A stretch of 64,000 nt of DNA from Kitasatospora phosalacinea (GTDB lineage Bacteria; Actinomycetota; Actinomycetes; Streptomycetales; Streptomycetaceae): positions 1-64,000 of the forward strand of contig NZ_JNYE01000030.1 of NCBI RefSeq assembly GCF_000717185.1, written 5' to 3'. Under the pieces are notes generated by a model. The model saw only the letters and a list, made by a program, of their open reading frames with translations, did not search any database and was not told the DNA's origin. The position numbers and the translations under genes were made by a program. Of this stretch, positions 1 to 8,900 are shown in pieces. Positions within the stretch are counted from its first letter, which is position 1; each line of letters opens with the position of its first letter.

Positions 1-399
1 GGACAGGTCCTCACCTGGACCCCCGAGGGCCGGGTGGACACCATCACCCAGGGCAGCGCCGTCACCAAGTACGTCTACGACGCGGACGGCAACCTGCTCA
101 TCCGCCGCGACATCGGCTCGGGCCGGACCACGCTGTTCACCGGTGACACCGAGGTCGTGGTCAACACCTCCGTCGCCCCGAACACCCTGCTCGGCGCGGT
201 GCGCACCTACCAGGCCGGCGGCAAGGCGATGGCCATGGTCTCCAACCTGCCCGGCGGCGGGGTGGACTACCTGATCGCCGACCCGCACGACACCGCCACC
301 CTGGCCGTCGACACCACCAGCCAGGCGGTGAGCCGCAAGCAGTACAAGCCCTACGGGCAGACCCGCGGCACCAGCACCAACTGGCCCGACTCCACCAGG
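1..399 (+). pseudogene. RHS/YD-repeat protein, core fragment (5' end outside window, 3' end broken)
   Basis: The window opens inside a gene that began upstream. Frame 1 reads a YD repeat (YVYDADGNLL) and the beginning of the RHS-associated core (KQYKPYGQTRGT, then NWPDSTR). In intact streptomycete RHS proteins the WPD segment is followed by a GFLG element, a GRFxSxDP motif and an NNPxTxSDPTGL segment. Here the codons after NWPDSTR are missing, and the next recognisable core residues, NPTTHSDPTGLS, start at about 401 in frame 2. Roughly 50 codons, including the conserved core-closing motif, appear deleted and the frame has moved by one. Frame 1 stays open to 1194 but only gives Arg/Pro/Gly-rich off-frame sequence. 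RHS proteins normally form a shell around a C-terminal toxin. This copy should not be able to deliver one in its present form. Confidence 0.8.
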
Positions 400-493
400 C
401 AACCCGACCACCCACAGCGACCCGACCGGCCTGAGCCGCGCCCCGGTCGAGCCGGGCGAACCCCCGGCGGGGCCGCCGCCGCCGTGCGGCGGG

Positions 494-1282
494 ATGTGCA
501 GCTCGGCGTACGACACGGGCGACGACAGCGGGGACGACGACAACTGCCTGTGCTACGACGGCTACGACGACGCGAAGGACCGGGGCTGGGGAGACCTGGA
601 GGACGGTGCCAAGCGGGTCTACCCCCACCATCGCTACAAGACCGGCTACCAGGCGCCCCCGGACAACGGCATCATCATGGTGCGGTTCTTCATCCGGGGC
701 GAGAAGGCGGTTTTCGGCAACCTGTACGGCGACAACCGGGACTGGTCCGACGACCCGAACGCCGCCTACCGGATGGACCTCTTCTGGGACACCGCGACCG
801 GAGAGGTGTCGTTCACCGTCTCGCCGACCCACACGACGCCGACCCTGGGGGATCCGGGCTGCCCGGGCTGTGGGGACGCGCCGCGCCCGGGCCAGCCGTC
901 AAGGATGATCCCGGCGAGGGACATCGTGGAGGGGCCCATGAACTCGAGCATCAACATGAACGCCCAGAACAACATCAATGCCAACTGGGTGGGACCCGGC
1001 GGGCTCAACGTGGACGTCCACGGCCTCAACAGCCTGCTGCCGGTCTTCGCGGTCGACACCCACATCAAGGTGGACGTCAGGGACAGCGGGTCCATCGAGG
1101 TGGGACGCTCCGGGGACGCCTACCCGAGCATGGAGGTGGTCCAGTACCGCAGGGGCCAGGCGCCGCGTACCGTCGCGACGGACCGCGAGCGTGACATGGG
1201 CATCCTCGAATCGGGGTTGAACGCCGCACCAGTATTCCCCAACCGCGAGAGCCACTGGACCGACGGATGGCAGGACAAGTGA
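494..1282 (+). CDS. Orphaned C-terminal (toxin-tip-like) region of the RHS protein
   Basis: This is the out-of-frame continuation of the broken RHS gene. The frame is readable from about 401 (NPTTHSDPTGLSRAPVEP), and the first ATG is at 494. It has no clear ribosome binding site, so independent translation is doubtful. The first 40 codons are Asp/Cys-rich. The middle (residues 60-115) looks like a globular beta-rich domain (NGIIMVRFFIRGEKAVFGN, DLFWDTATGEVSFTV). After a Pro/Cys-rich linker comes a second segment with NINANWVGPGGLNVDVHG, LLPVFAVDTHIKVDV and DAYPSMEVVQYRRG. I do not recognise a catalytic family. Its position after DPTGL is that of a polymorphic toxin tip, and the following gene overlaps its stop codon as toxin-immunity pairs often do. 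Toxin function is inference. Confidence 0.6.
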   Translation: MCSSAYDTGDDSGDDDNCLCYDGYDDAKDRGWGDLEDGAKRVYPHHRYKTGYQAPPDNGIIMVRFFIRGEKAVFGNLYGDNRDWSDDPNAAYRMDLFWDTATGEVSFTVSPTHTTPTLGDPGCPGCGDAPRPGQPSRMIPARDIVEGPMNSSINMNAQNNINANWVGPGGLNVDVHGLNSLLPVFAVDTHIKVDVRDSGSIEVGRSGDAYPSMEVVQYRRGQAPRTVATDRERDMGILESGLNAAPVFPNRESHWTDGWQDK

Positions 1283-1671
1283 CCAGCACGACTCCCGGAA
1301 CGCGTCCTGGAACCGGACGCTGGTTCCTGCGGTCCGCGATCCGCTACGTCCTGTTGTTCGCCGTTCTGTGGGTCAGTGGTGGCAGTCTGGCCAGCCTGCT
1401 GACCACCGGGGAGGTGCACTACGCGTCCACCCGGGACGAGCTGGGCCTGGTCCTTCTCGGGGCACTGATCTTCTGCCTGGTGGGGGCCCCGTCCTTGGTC
1501 GTCATCCCGCTGGTCGGGAGGCTCCGCAAGCGTGAGTCCTTCCGGCCGGTGGCGACCGCCGCGCTCCTCCTGCCGATCCTGCTCGTACTGGCAGGGGGAG
1601 GCGGATCGGGCGTCCTGGTCCTGGTGGTGATCCAGGTCGCCTTCGGCGCCTGGCTGATGCCGCGGGAGTGA
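1279..1671 (+). CDS. Small integral membrane protein, candidate immunity partner of the RHS tip
   Basis: A protein of about 130 residues with four probable membrane segments (YVLLFAVLWVSGGSLASLL; LGLVLLGALIFCLVGAPSLV; VATAALLLPILLVLAG; a C-terminal VLVLVVIQVAFGAWL). The GTG at 1279 overlaps the preceding stop in a GTGA arrangement, a common streptomycete coupling signal, with GGCAGG just upstream. An in-frame ATG at 1267 is possible but has no Shine-Dalgarno sequence. The Arg/Lys-rich loop (GRLRKRESF) between segments 2 and 3 gives a polarity cue. I recognise no family. Tight coupling to an RHS C-terminal region suggests an immunity role, but generic four-helix membrane proteins are common, so this rests on context. 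Confidence 0.65.
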   Translation: MTSTTPGTRPGTGRWFLRSAIRYVLLFAVLWVSGGSLASLLTTGEVHYASTRDELGLVLLGALIFCLVGAPSLVVIPLVGRLRKRESFRPVATAALLLPILLVLAGGGGSGVLVLVVIQVAFGAWLMPRE

Positions 1672-1795
1672 GCCCGTAGAAGGTCACGCAGCAGCGGTGG
1701 CACCGGCCCTCGATCGGGGGTCGGTGCCACCGTCGTCCGTCCGGCCCGGCGGCCCGTACCCTGGGAGGACAGCGCGCCGATGGAGAGGGAGCCCC

Positions 1796-2110
1796 GTGTC
1801 ACCGCGTCGCAACCGGATCGACAAGCCCGAGGACCGCGGCAGCGGCGCACCGATGGGGAGTTCGCTGCGGCGGACCGAGGAGTACCGGGGCGAGGAGTGG
1901 GTGGTGCAGACCGTGGCCGGGACGGCCGGGCGGTACTACCGGTGCCCGGGCTGCGACCAGGAGATCCCGCCCGGCGTCGGCCACCTGGTGGCCTGGCCCG
2001 GCTACGGAAGCGGCGTGGACGACCGGCGGCACTGGCACCGGGCCTGCTGGGGAGCGCGGGAGCGCCGCGGCTCCAACATCCAGCGGGGCCGCGGCGCTCC
2101 GAAGTACTGA
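1796..2110 (+). CDS. Conserved small actinobacterial protein with CPGC and HWHRACW motifs
   Basis: A basic 104-residue protein starting at a GTG preceded by GGAGAGGGAG. An upstream in-frame extension to 1697 has off-frame composition and no ribosome binding site. The fold centre is RYYRCPGCDQEIPPGVGHLVAWP followed by DDRRHWHRACW, so two cysteines, several histidines and a third cysteine could bind a metal. The N-terminus is Arg/Lys-rich. Homologues in streptomycetes are often labelled ATP/GTP-binding, but I see no Walker motif and treat the function as unknown. It converges on the ABC transporter genes with only 7 bases between the stops. Confidence 0.8.
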   Translation: MSPRRNRIDKPEDRGSGAPMGSSLRRTEEYRGEEWVVQTVAGTAGRYYRCPGCDQEIPPGVGHLVAWPGYGSGVDDRRHWHRACWGARERRGSNIQRGRGAPKY

Positions 2111-2117
2111 CGGCGCC

Positions 2118-2885
2118 TCAGGCGTCGCGCTTCTTCAGGACCAGGTAGCCGCCGAGCAGTGCCGCGACCGTCCAGGCCGCGCAGATCAGCAGGCCGGCCC
2201 ACGGGCCGTACGGCAGGTCGTCGGTCGGGAAGACCTGGGTGATGGCCGAGCCCGCCTGGTCCGGGAAGTACCGGACGACGTTCTTCACCACCGGGACGAT
2301 CGACAGGATCGGCGAGACCAGCAGGATGAACGGCACCAGGATCGCCAGCGCCAGGATCTGGTGCCGCACCATCACCGTGACGCCCGCCGAGAGCAGGCAG
2401 AGCAGGGTCAGGTAGAGCGCGGTGCCGAACACCGCGCGCAGCACGTTCTCCGAGCCCAGCGTGGTCGACAGCCCGCCGCCGAGCGCGGCCTGGCCGATGA
2501 AGAAGGCGACGAACACCGTCACCAGCGAGGCGGCCAGGGCCAGCGCGCCCAGCACGGCGGTCTTCGCCGCCAGCAGGGTGCCGCGCTGCGGGACGGCGGC
2601 CAGCGAGACCCGGATCATGCCGCTGCTGTACTCGTTGCCGACGGCCAGCACGCCGAACACCACGATGGCGAGCCGGCCGAAGCCGACGCCGATGAACGAG
2701 ACGGCGGTGGCGTCGAACGGCCTGCCGTCCTCGGTGAAGTCCGAGACGTTGTTCCGGGCGACCAGGCTGATCGCCAGGCCGAGGGCGACGGTGATCAGGA
2801 AGACCGACACCAGCGACCAGACGGTGGAGCGGACGCTGCGGATCTTCGTCCACTCGGACTGCGCGACGGCGGGGAACGCGGCCAT
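2118..2885 (-). CDS. ABC-2 type transporter permease
   Basis: A membrane subunit of 255 residues beginning with an amphipathic stretch (VAQSEWTKIRSVRSTVWSL) that is characteristic of ABC-2 permeases. About six hydrophobic segments follow, including LVSVFLITVALGLAISLV, LAIVVFGVLAVGNEYSSGMI, a central block around ALALAASLVTVFVAFFIGQ and a C-terminal WAGLLICAAWTVAALLGGYLV. The NEYSSGMIR motif after the second segment is typical of the family. It starts one base after the stop of the ATPase gene, with GGAAAGGAG inside the end of that gene, so the two are co-translated. The substrate is unknown; such pairs usually export lipids, peptides or drugs. Confidence 0.92.
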   Translation of the reverse strand: MAAFPAVAQSEWTKIRSVRSTVWSLVSVFLITVALGLAISLVARNNVSDFTEDGRPFDATAVSFIGVGFGRLAIVVFGVLAVGNEYSSGMIRVSLAAVPQRGTLLAAKTAVLGALALAASLVTVFVAFFIGQAALGGGLSTTLGSENVLRAVFGTALYLTLLCLLSAGVTVMVRHQILALAILVPFILLVSPILSIVPVVKNVVRYFPDQAGSAITQVFPTDDLPYGPWAGLLICAAWTVAALLGGYLVLKKRDA

Positions 2886-2886
2886 C

Positions 2887-3864
2887 TCAGCTCTCCTTTC
2901 CGGACTTGCGCCCGTCCCAGTCGGCGCCCCAGGCGGGCGGCGGCTGCTCGGGGGCCGCCCCGGCCCCCATGTGGTACTCCACCGAGGACGCCGTCATCTG
3001 CATGAACGCCTCCTCCAGCGAGGCCTGCTGCGGGCTCAGCTCGTGCAGGGTGACGCCGTGCGCGGCGGCCAGGTCGCCGAGGACGACCGGGTCGCCGTCG
3101 ACCACCTCCCAGGAGCCGTCCGGGCCGGCCTCGGCGGTCAGGCCCGCGCCGTGCAGGGCGTGCAGGAGCTGCTCCTGGTGCGGGGTGCGCAGCCGGACGG
3201 ACGAGCGGGAGTTGCGCTTGATGAACTCGGCCATCGGCAGGTCGGCGAGCAGCCGGCCGCGGCCGATCACCACCAGGTGGTCGGCGGTCAGCGCCATCTC
3301 GCTCATCAGGTGGGAGGAGACGAAGACGGTGCGGCCCTCGGCGGCCAGGCGCTTCATCAGGTTGCGGATCCACAGGATGCCCTCGGGGTCGAGGCCGTTC
3401 ACCGGCTCGTCGAACATCAGGGTCTGCGGGTCGGCCAGCAGGGCGGAGGCGATGCCCAGGCGCTGGCCCATGCCGAGCGAGAAGCCGCGGGCGCGCTTCC
3501 TGGCGACCGCGGTCAGGCCCACCAGGTCGAGCACCTCGTCGACCCGGGCGCGCGGCACCCGGTTGGACTGCGCCAGCCACAGCAGGTGGTCGTACGCGGT
3601 GCGGCCGGGGTGCACGGCCTTGGCCTCCAGCAGTGCGCCGATCCGGCGCAGCGGGTCCTGGATCCCGGAGTAGTGCCGGCCGCCGATGGTGACCTCGCCG
3701 CTGGTGGGGCGGTCCAGGTCGAGGATCATCCGCATGGTGGTGGACTTGCCCGCGCCGTTCGGGCCGAGGAAGCCGGTGACCACGCCCTCCGGGATCCGGA
3801 AGCTCAGATCGTCGACGGCCAACTTGTCGCCGTAACGCTTCGTCAGGTGGTGCAACTCGATCAT
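2887..3864 (-). CDS. ABC transporter ATP-binding protein
   Basis: A cytoplasmic ATPase of 325 residues that powers the adjacent ABC-2 permease. The start ATG gives MIELHHLTKRYGDK and has AAGGAGC upstream. The frame is open further upstream, but that part is antisense to the alpha/beta hydrolase. It shows Walker A GPNGAGKST (about residues 37-45), Q-loop region, signature SLGMGQRLGIASALL, Walker B TLMFDEP followed by VNGLDPEG, and H-loop VFVSSHLMSEM. After about residue 220 comes a C-terminal regulatory domain of the drug-export ATPase subfamily. The gene is divergent from the hydrolase across a 96-base spacer that must hold both promoters. Confidence 0.95.
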   Translation of the reverse strand: MIELHHLTKRYGDKLAVDDLSFRIPEGVVTGFLGPNGAGKSTTMRMILDLDRPTSGEVTIGGRHYSGIQDPLRRIGALLEAKAVHPGRTAYDHLLWLAQSNRVPRARVDEVLDLVGLTAVARKRARGFSLGMGQRLGIASALLADPQTLMFDEPVNGLDPEGILWIRNLMKRLAAEGRTVFVSSHLMSEMALTADHLVVIGRGRLLADLPMAEFIKRNSRSSVRLRTPHQEQLLHALHGAGLTAEAGPDGSWEVVDGDPVVLGDLAAAHGVTLHELSPQQASLEEAFMQMTASSVEYHMGAGAAPEQPPPAWGADWDGRKSGKES

Positions 3865-3960
3865 CTGCCGCTCCTTGGTCTGCGGCCAGGTTATGGCAAA
3901 AAGCGGATGAATCGGACAACCTGCGTCCGGGGCGTGCCCGCCGGGCCCTACGGTGGAACC

Positions 3961-4752
3961 ATGACCTCGTCCAGCGCGCCGACCGTCCGCGAGAACGGCA
4001 CCGGCACCCCGCTCGTCCTGCTGCACGCCTTCCCGCTCCCCGCGCGGATGTGGGAGGTCCAACTGGAGCGGGTCCCCGGCCCGGCCGGGGACGACGCCCG
4101 GGTGATCGCACCGGACCAGCGCGGCTTCGGCACCGCCCCGCTCGGCGACCTGCCCCCCTCGCTGGACACCGCCGCCGACGACCTCGCCGACCTGCTGGAC
4201 TCCCTCGGCGTCGAACGCGCCGTCCTGGCCGGACTGTCGATGGGCGGCTACGTCGCGATGGCCTTCGCCCGCCGCCACCCCGGACGGCTGGCCGGACTCG
4301 TCCTCGCCGACACCAAGGCCACCACCGACACCGACGCCGCCCGCGCCAACCGGGAACGCATCGCCGCCGCCGTCCTGGAGCGCGGCAGCGTCGACCTGCT
4401 GCTGGAGGAGCGGATGGCGGAGAACCTGCTCGCCCCCGGCGCCGAACCCGAACTCACCGACGCCGTACGGCAGATGATCGCCGAAGCCAGCCCGGCGGCG
4501 GTCGCCTGGGCGCAGCGCGCGATGGCCGCCCGCCCCGACTCGCTGGACGAACTGGCCGCCCTGGAGGTGCCCGCCGCGGTCATCGTCGGTGAGCTCGACA
4601 CCGTCACCCCGCTCAGCGAGGCCCGGATGATGGCCGAGGCGCTCTCCGACGCCGAACTGACCGTCATCCCGGCCGTCGGCCACCTCTCCTCGCTGGAGGC
4701 CCCCGAGACCTTCAACGCCGCCGTCCGGGCCCTGCTCAAGCGCGTCAAGTAG
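3961..4752 (+). CDS. Alpha/beta-fold hydrolase
   Basis: A 263-residue soluble hydrolase. It has an oxyanion segment LVLLHAFPLPARMW, the nucleophile elbow GLSMGG with Ser93, a probable acid in GELDTVTP, and the catalytic His in PAVGHLSSLEAP near the C-terminus. The spacing and length match the small esterase/enol-lactonase-like group of alpha/beta hydrolases. The substrate cannot be read from the sequence. The ATG follows the divergent promoter region shared with the ABC operon. It ends before a strong bidirectional hairpin that separates it from filP. Confidence 0.9.
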   Translation: MTSSSAPTVRENGTGTPLVLLHAFPLPARMWEVQLERVPGPAGDDARVIAPDQRGFGTAPLGDLPPSLDTAADDLADLLDSLGVERAVLAGLSMGGYVAMAFARRHPGRLAGLVLADTKATTDTDAARANRERIAAAVLERGSVDLLLEERMAENLLAPGAEPELTDAVRQMIAEASPAAVAWAQRAMAARPDSLDELAALEVPAAVIVGELDTVTPLSEARMMAEALSDAELTVIPAVGHLSSLEAPETFNAAVRALLKRVK

Positions 4753-4775
4753 TCGCGCCGGGCGGGCCGGGGACG

Positions 4776-4813
4776 CCGAAGGGGCCCGGAGCGAGAGCTC
4801 CGGGCCCCTTCGG
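4776..4813. terminator. Bidirectional hairpin terminator between the hydrolase gene and filP
   Basis: A 17-base-pair perfect stem (4776-4792 with 4797-4813) closed by a GAGA loop, lying between two convergent genes. There is no T tract, which is normal for high-GC actinomycetes, so it could serve both strands. Confidence 0.8.
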
Positions 4814-4866
4814 GCACTTCCAGGACTTCAGCGGTGTCCCGAACAGGGCCGACGCGCGGCCGGGCG

Positions 4867-5796
4867 TCAGCGCGACTGCTGCGCCGGCACGCCCAGCGAG
4901 TCGTCGGTCGGCAGCGAGGCCGCCGCGACCGCCGCACCGGTCAGCGTGGCCAGCATCTCGCGGACGTTGGTCAGCTGCGCGTTGATCGAGTCGCGGCGGT
5001 TGGTGAGCGCCGCCAGCTCGCGCTCCGACTCGCTGCGGACCCGGTCGGCCTTGGCGTTGGCGTCGGCCACGATGTCCTCGGCCTGGCGCTGCGCCGTCTC
5101 GATGGTCTGGCGGGAACGGCGCTCCGCGTCGGTGCGCAGCTTCTCCGCCTCCAGGCGGAGCTGCTCCGCCCGGTGCTCGATCTCGGCCAGGCGCTTCTCG
5201 GCCTTGGCCTGGCGGGCCGCCAGGTCGCGCTCGGACTGCTCCCGGCGCTTGGCCAGGTTGGTCTCGAACTCCAGGGCGGCCTGGGCGGCCTTGGTGCGGG
5301 TCTCCTCGAAGAGGGCGTCCGCCTCCTCGCGCTTGTTCTGCGCGTCCTTGTTGGCCTCGGCGCGCAGCTGGGCCGCGTCCGACTTGGCCTTGTCGACGAT
5401 CCGCAGGCCCTCGTCCTCGGCCTTGGCCTTGCGGTCCTTGGCGTAGTTCTCGGCCTCGGTGCGGACCTGCTGCGCGGCGGCCTCGGCCAGCTCGCGGTGC
5501 TGCTCGGCGGCGCGGTGCGCCTCGTCGCGCAGGTCCTTCGCCTCCTCCTCGGCGAGGCGGAGGATCTTCTCGACGCGGGCGCCGAGACCGGCGTAGGAGG
5601 GCTCCGACTCGGTGACCGCGGCCTGGGCCGTCTGGGTCTCCAGGTGGAGCTCCTCGATGCGCTTCTCCAGCGCGCTGATCCGGGAGAGGGCGCTGTCCCG
5701 GTCGGCCACCAGCTTGGCGATCCGCTCGTCGACCTGGGCGCGCTCGTACCCACGGCGTACCAGGTCGAAGCCGTGCGGGGAGTGACTGTCGCTCAT
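4867..5796 (-). CDS. filP: FilP, intermediate-filament-like coiled-coil protein
   Basis: Cytoskeletal protein of 309 residues, the length of Streptomyces FilP. The chosen ATG (MSDSHSPHGFDLVRRGY) has AGGAAG upstream. The N-terminal GFDLVRRGYERAQVDERI is the DivIVA-like entry segment. From about residue 35 to 285 the sequence is a nearly continuous coiled coil of Ala/Glu/Arg/Lys with a short non-coiled break near PSYAGLGA. The C-terminal 25 residues are Ala-rich and non-coiled. FilP forms filaments below the hyphal tip, gives mechanical stiffness and interacts with DivIVA and Scy. Its position directly downstream of scy, in the same direction and separated by 108 bases, is the usual streptomycete order. 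It ends before a bidirectional hairpin. Confidence 0.95.
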   Translation of the reverse strand: MSDSHSPHGFDLVRRGYERAQVDERIAKLVADRDSALSRISALEKRIEELHLETQTAQAAVTESEPSYAGLGARVEKILRLAEEEAKDLRDEAHRAAEQHRELAEAAAQQVRTEAENYAKDRKAKAEDEGLRIVDKAKSDAAQLRAEANKDAQNKREEADALFEETRTKAAQAALEFETNLAKRREQSERDLAARQAKAEKRLAEIEHRAEQLRLEAEKLRTDAERRSRQTIETAQRQAEDIVADANAKADRVRSESERELAALTNRRDSINAQLTNVREMLATLTGAAVAAASLPTDDSLGVPAQQSR

Positions 5797-5904
5797 GGGA
5801 TTTCTGGGCTTCCTGTCGTCAAACCGCTGAGATGGTTGAGGGAATCCTGACACGGTACCGGAGTGTCAACGGCGAAACACCGTTGGTTCGCGGACAATGT
5901 CCGC

Positions 5905-8900
5905 TCAATCGGGTGGCGCGCCCCCGGAGCGATTGCCTCCCGACCGCGGAGAGCCCACCCCGGCACCTGCCTTGGGCCCTCCGTCCTTCTTGCTTCCCCC
6001 GTTGCCGTGGGCCGACGGAGCGGGTGCCTCGAAGGCCTCCAGCGCCGACAGCACGTCCTGGACCCGAGAGATCTCGGTGTTGATGTCCTTGCGCCGACGG
6101 ACCAGTTCGTCCAACTCCCGCTGGCCCTCGTCGGTCACGCGCTTGGCCTCCGAGCGGGCCTCGGCGAGCAGCCGCTCCGCCTCCTCGGCGGCCAGCCGCA
6201 GCTGCTCCTCGGCGTCCGAACCGGCCCGCCGGACGCGCTTCTCGGCCTCGTCGTCGGCGCGCTTGAGCCGGGACGCGGCCTCGTCGGCGGCGGCCTCCAA
6301 CTGCTCCTCGGACTCCATCTCGGCGGCCTTGAGCTTCGCCTCCGCCTTGATGATCAGCGCCTCGGCGCGGGTGGTGGAGTCCGCGAGCTTGTTCTCGGCC
6401 TCCTTGAGCAGCGTCTCGGCCTTGCGCACCGCGGAGATCCGCACCCGGCCCGCCTCCGCGGACGCCTCCGACGTCAGCTCGGACGCCCGCGACTCGGCCG
6501 CCGCGATCAGCTCCGCCGCCCGCTCCTCGGCCTCCGCGACCTGCGCCTGCGCCTGCTCCTCGGCCTCGGTCAGCTGCTCCTGGGCCGCCGTCACCAGCGC
6601 GTCCACCCGCTCGCCGGCGGACTTCATCGCCTGCGCGTTCTCCTTGCGGGCCCGCTCGTGCAGCGCCTCGATCTCGGCGTCGGTGCGCTCGCGCAGCTCC
6701 TCGGCCCGCTCGCGGATCGCCGTGGAGTCCCGCCGGGCCTCCGAGAGCAGCGCGTCCGCGTCCGAACGGGCCCGCTCCACCTCGGCCTTGCCCTGCGCCT
6801 CGGCCTCGGCCCGCAGCCGCTCCGCCTCCTGGCGGGCCGCCGACACCATCGCGTCGGACTGCTCCTCGGCCGCCGCGGCCACCGCCAGCGCCTCCGCCTG
6901 CGCCTGCTCGCCGAGCTGCTCGGCGTCCGCGAACGCCTTCTCCAGCACCGACTTCGCCTGCTCGCGGGTCGCCCGGTCGTACGACTCGGCGGCCTCCCGG
7001 GTCTCCCGGTCGAAGGACTCGGCCCGGGCGCGGACGTCCGCGTCGAACTCCTCCGCCAGCGTCCGGGTCGCCAGCGCGTACTCCTCGGCGTCCGAACGCA
7101 GTGCGTCCGCCCGCTCCTCGGCCTCCGCCAGCGCCGCCGCCGCCAACTCGTCCGCCTCGGCCAGCACCCGCTGCGCCCCGGCCTCCGCCTCGGCCCGCTG
7201 CTGCTGCACGAACTCGGCCACGGCGGCCCGCAGTTCGGCGGTCTCCCGGTCGGCGGCGGCCCGCAGCTCGCGGTCGTACGCCTCGGCCCGCTCGCGCAGC
7301 TCCGCGGTCTCCCGCTCGGCCGCGGCCCGCAGCTCGGCGATCTGGCCGGTCGCCTTCTCGTGCAGGCCCGCCACCGACTGGCGGACCTCCGCGGCCTCCT
7401 GCTCGGCCGCCGCGACCAGCTCGGCGGCCCGCGCCTCGCCGTTCGCCCGCAGCTGCTCGGCGGCGTGCTCGGCCCGCTCGCGCAGCTCCGCGGTCTCCCG
7501 GTCGGCGGTGGCCCGCAGCTCGCGGTCGTACGCGTCGGCCTGCTCGCGCAGCTCGGCGCTCTCGCGCTCGGCGGCGGCCCGCAGCTCGGTGGTCTCGCGG
7601 TCGGCACGCTCGCGCAGTTCGCGGTCGTACGCCTCGGCGGCCTCGCGCTGTTCGGCGCTCTCGCGCTGGGCGGTGGCCCGCAGCTCGGCGGTCTCCTGCT
7701 CGGCGGCGGCCCGCAGTTCGCGGTCGTACGCGTCGGCGGCCTCGCGCTGTTCGGCGCTCTCGCGCTCGGCGGTGGCCCGCAGCTCCGCGGTCTCCTGCTC
7801 GGCGGCGGCGCGCAGTTCGCGGTCGTACGCGTCGGCCTGCTCGCGCAGCCGGGCGGCCTCGGCCCGGTCGGCGGCGGCCTCGGCGCCCAGCGCCCCGGCG
7901 TCGGTGCGGGCGGCGGCGAGGGCCTGCTCGGCCTCGGCGCGCAGTTCGCGATCGTAGGCCTCGGCGGCCTCGCGGGTCTGCGCGGCGTCGGCGGCCGCGG
8001 CCCCGCGGACCTGCTCGGCCTCGCCGTCGGCGGCGGCCCGGATGGCGGCGGCCTCGGCCAGCTGCTCGGCGGCCTGCGCCCGGTCGCGCTCCAGGTCGGC
8101 GCGGGCGGCCTCGCGGGCGGCGGCGGCCTCCTCGCGCAGCGCCTGCGCGGCGGCCTCGGCCCGTTCGGCGACCGCGCGGGCGGCCTCGTCGGCCTCGGCG
8201 CGCACGGCCCGGCCGGCCTCCTCGGCCTCGGCGCGGTGCTGCTCGGCCCACTGGGCGGTGTCGGCACGCAGTGCCTCGGCGGCGGCGGCCGCCTCGGCGC
8301 GGACGGTGTCGGCCGCGGCGGCGGCCTGCTCGCGCAGTTCGGCGCCGTGCCGCTGCGCGGCGGCCCGGGTCTCCTCGGCGGCGGCCTCGGCGGCGGCGAG
8401 GAGCTCGGTGCGGGCCTGCTCGGCGGCGCCGGTGATCTTCTCGCCCTCGGCGCGGGCCCGGGCGAGGGTCTGCTCGGCCCGGCCCTGGACGGCGGCGGCC
8501 TGCTCGCGGGCCTCGGTGCGCAGCCGCTCGACCTCCTCGCCCGCGCCGGAGCGCAGCGCGTCCGCGTCGGACTTGGCGGTGGTCAGCAGCTCCTCGGCCT
8601 GCTTCGCGGACTCCTCGACCTGCACCGCGGCCTGGCGGCGGGCCTCGGCCCGGACCCGCTCGGCCTCGGCCTCGGCGGCGGCGCGCTGCTCCTCGGCCTG
8701 CTCGCGGGCCAGGGCGGCCTCGGCCTGCATCCGCTCCAGCTGCTCGCGGATCGAGGCGGCGTCCTCCATGGCGGCGTTCTGCGCCTGCTCGACGGCCTCG
8801 CGGGCCTGCTCCAGCAGCGTCCCGGCCTCGGACTTGGCGTGCTCGACCAGCCGCTCGGCCTCGGCGGCGGCCTCGCCGCGGGTCGACTCGGCGTCGGTGC

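Noticed and set aside
34..1194. A continuous 386-codon RHS protein in frame 1
   Set aside because: After 399 the frame yields only Arg/Pro/Gly-rich sequence, while frame 2 resumes the RHS core. The continuous frame is an accident of high GC content.
2887..4683. ABC ATPase frame extended upstream to 4683
   Set aside because: The extension is antisense to the alpha/beta hydrolase. The ATG at 3864 has a good ribosome binding site and gives the canonical N-terminus.
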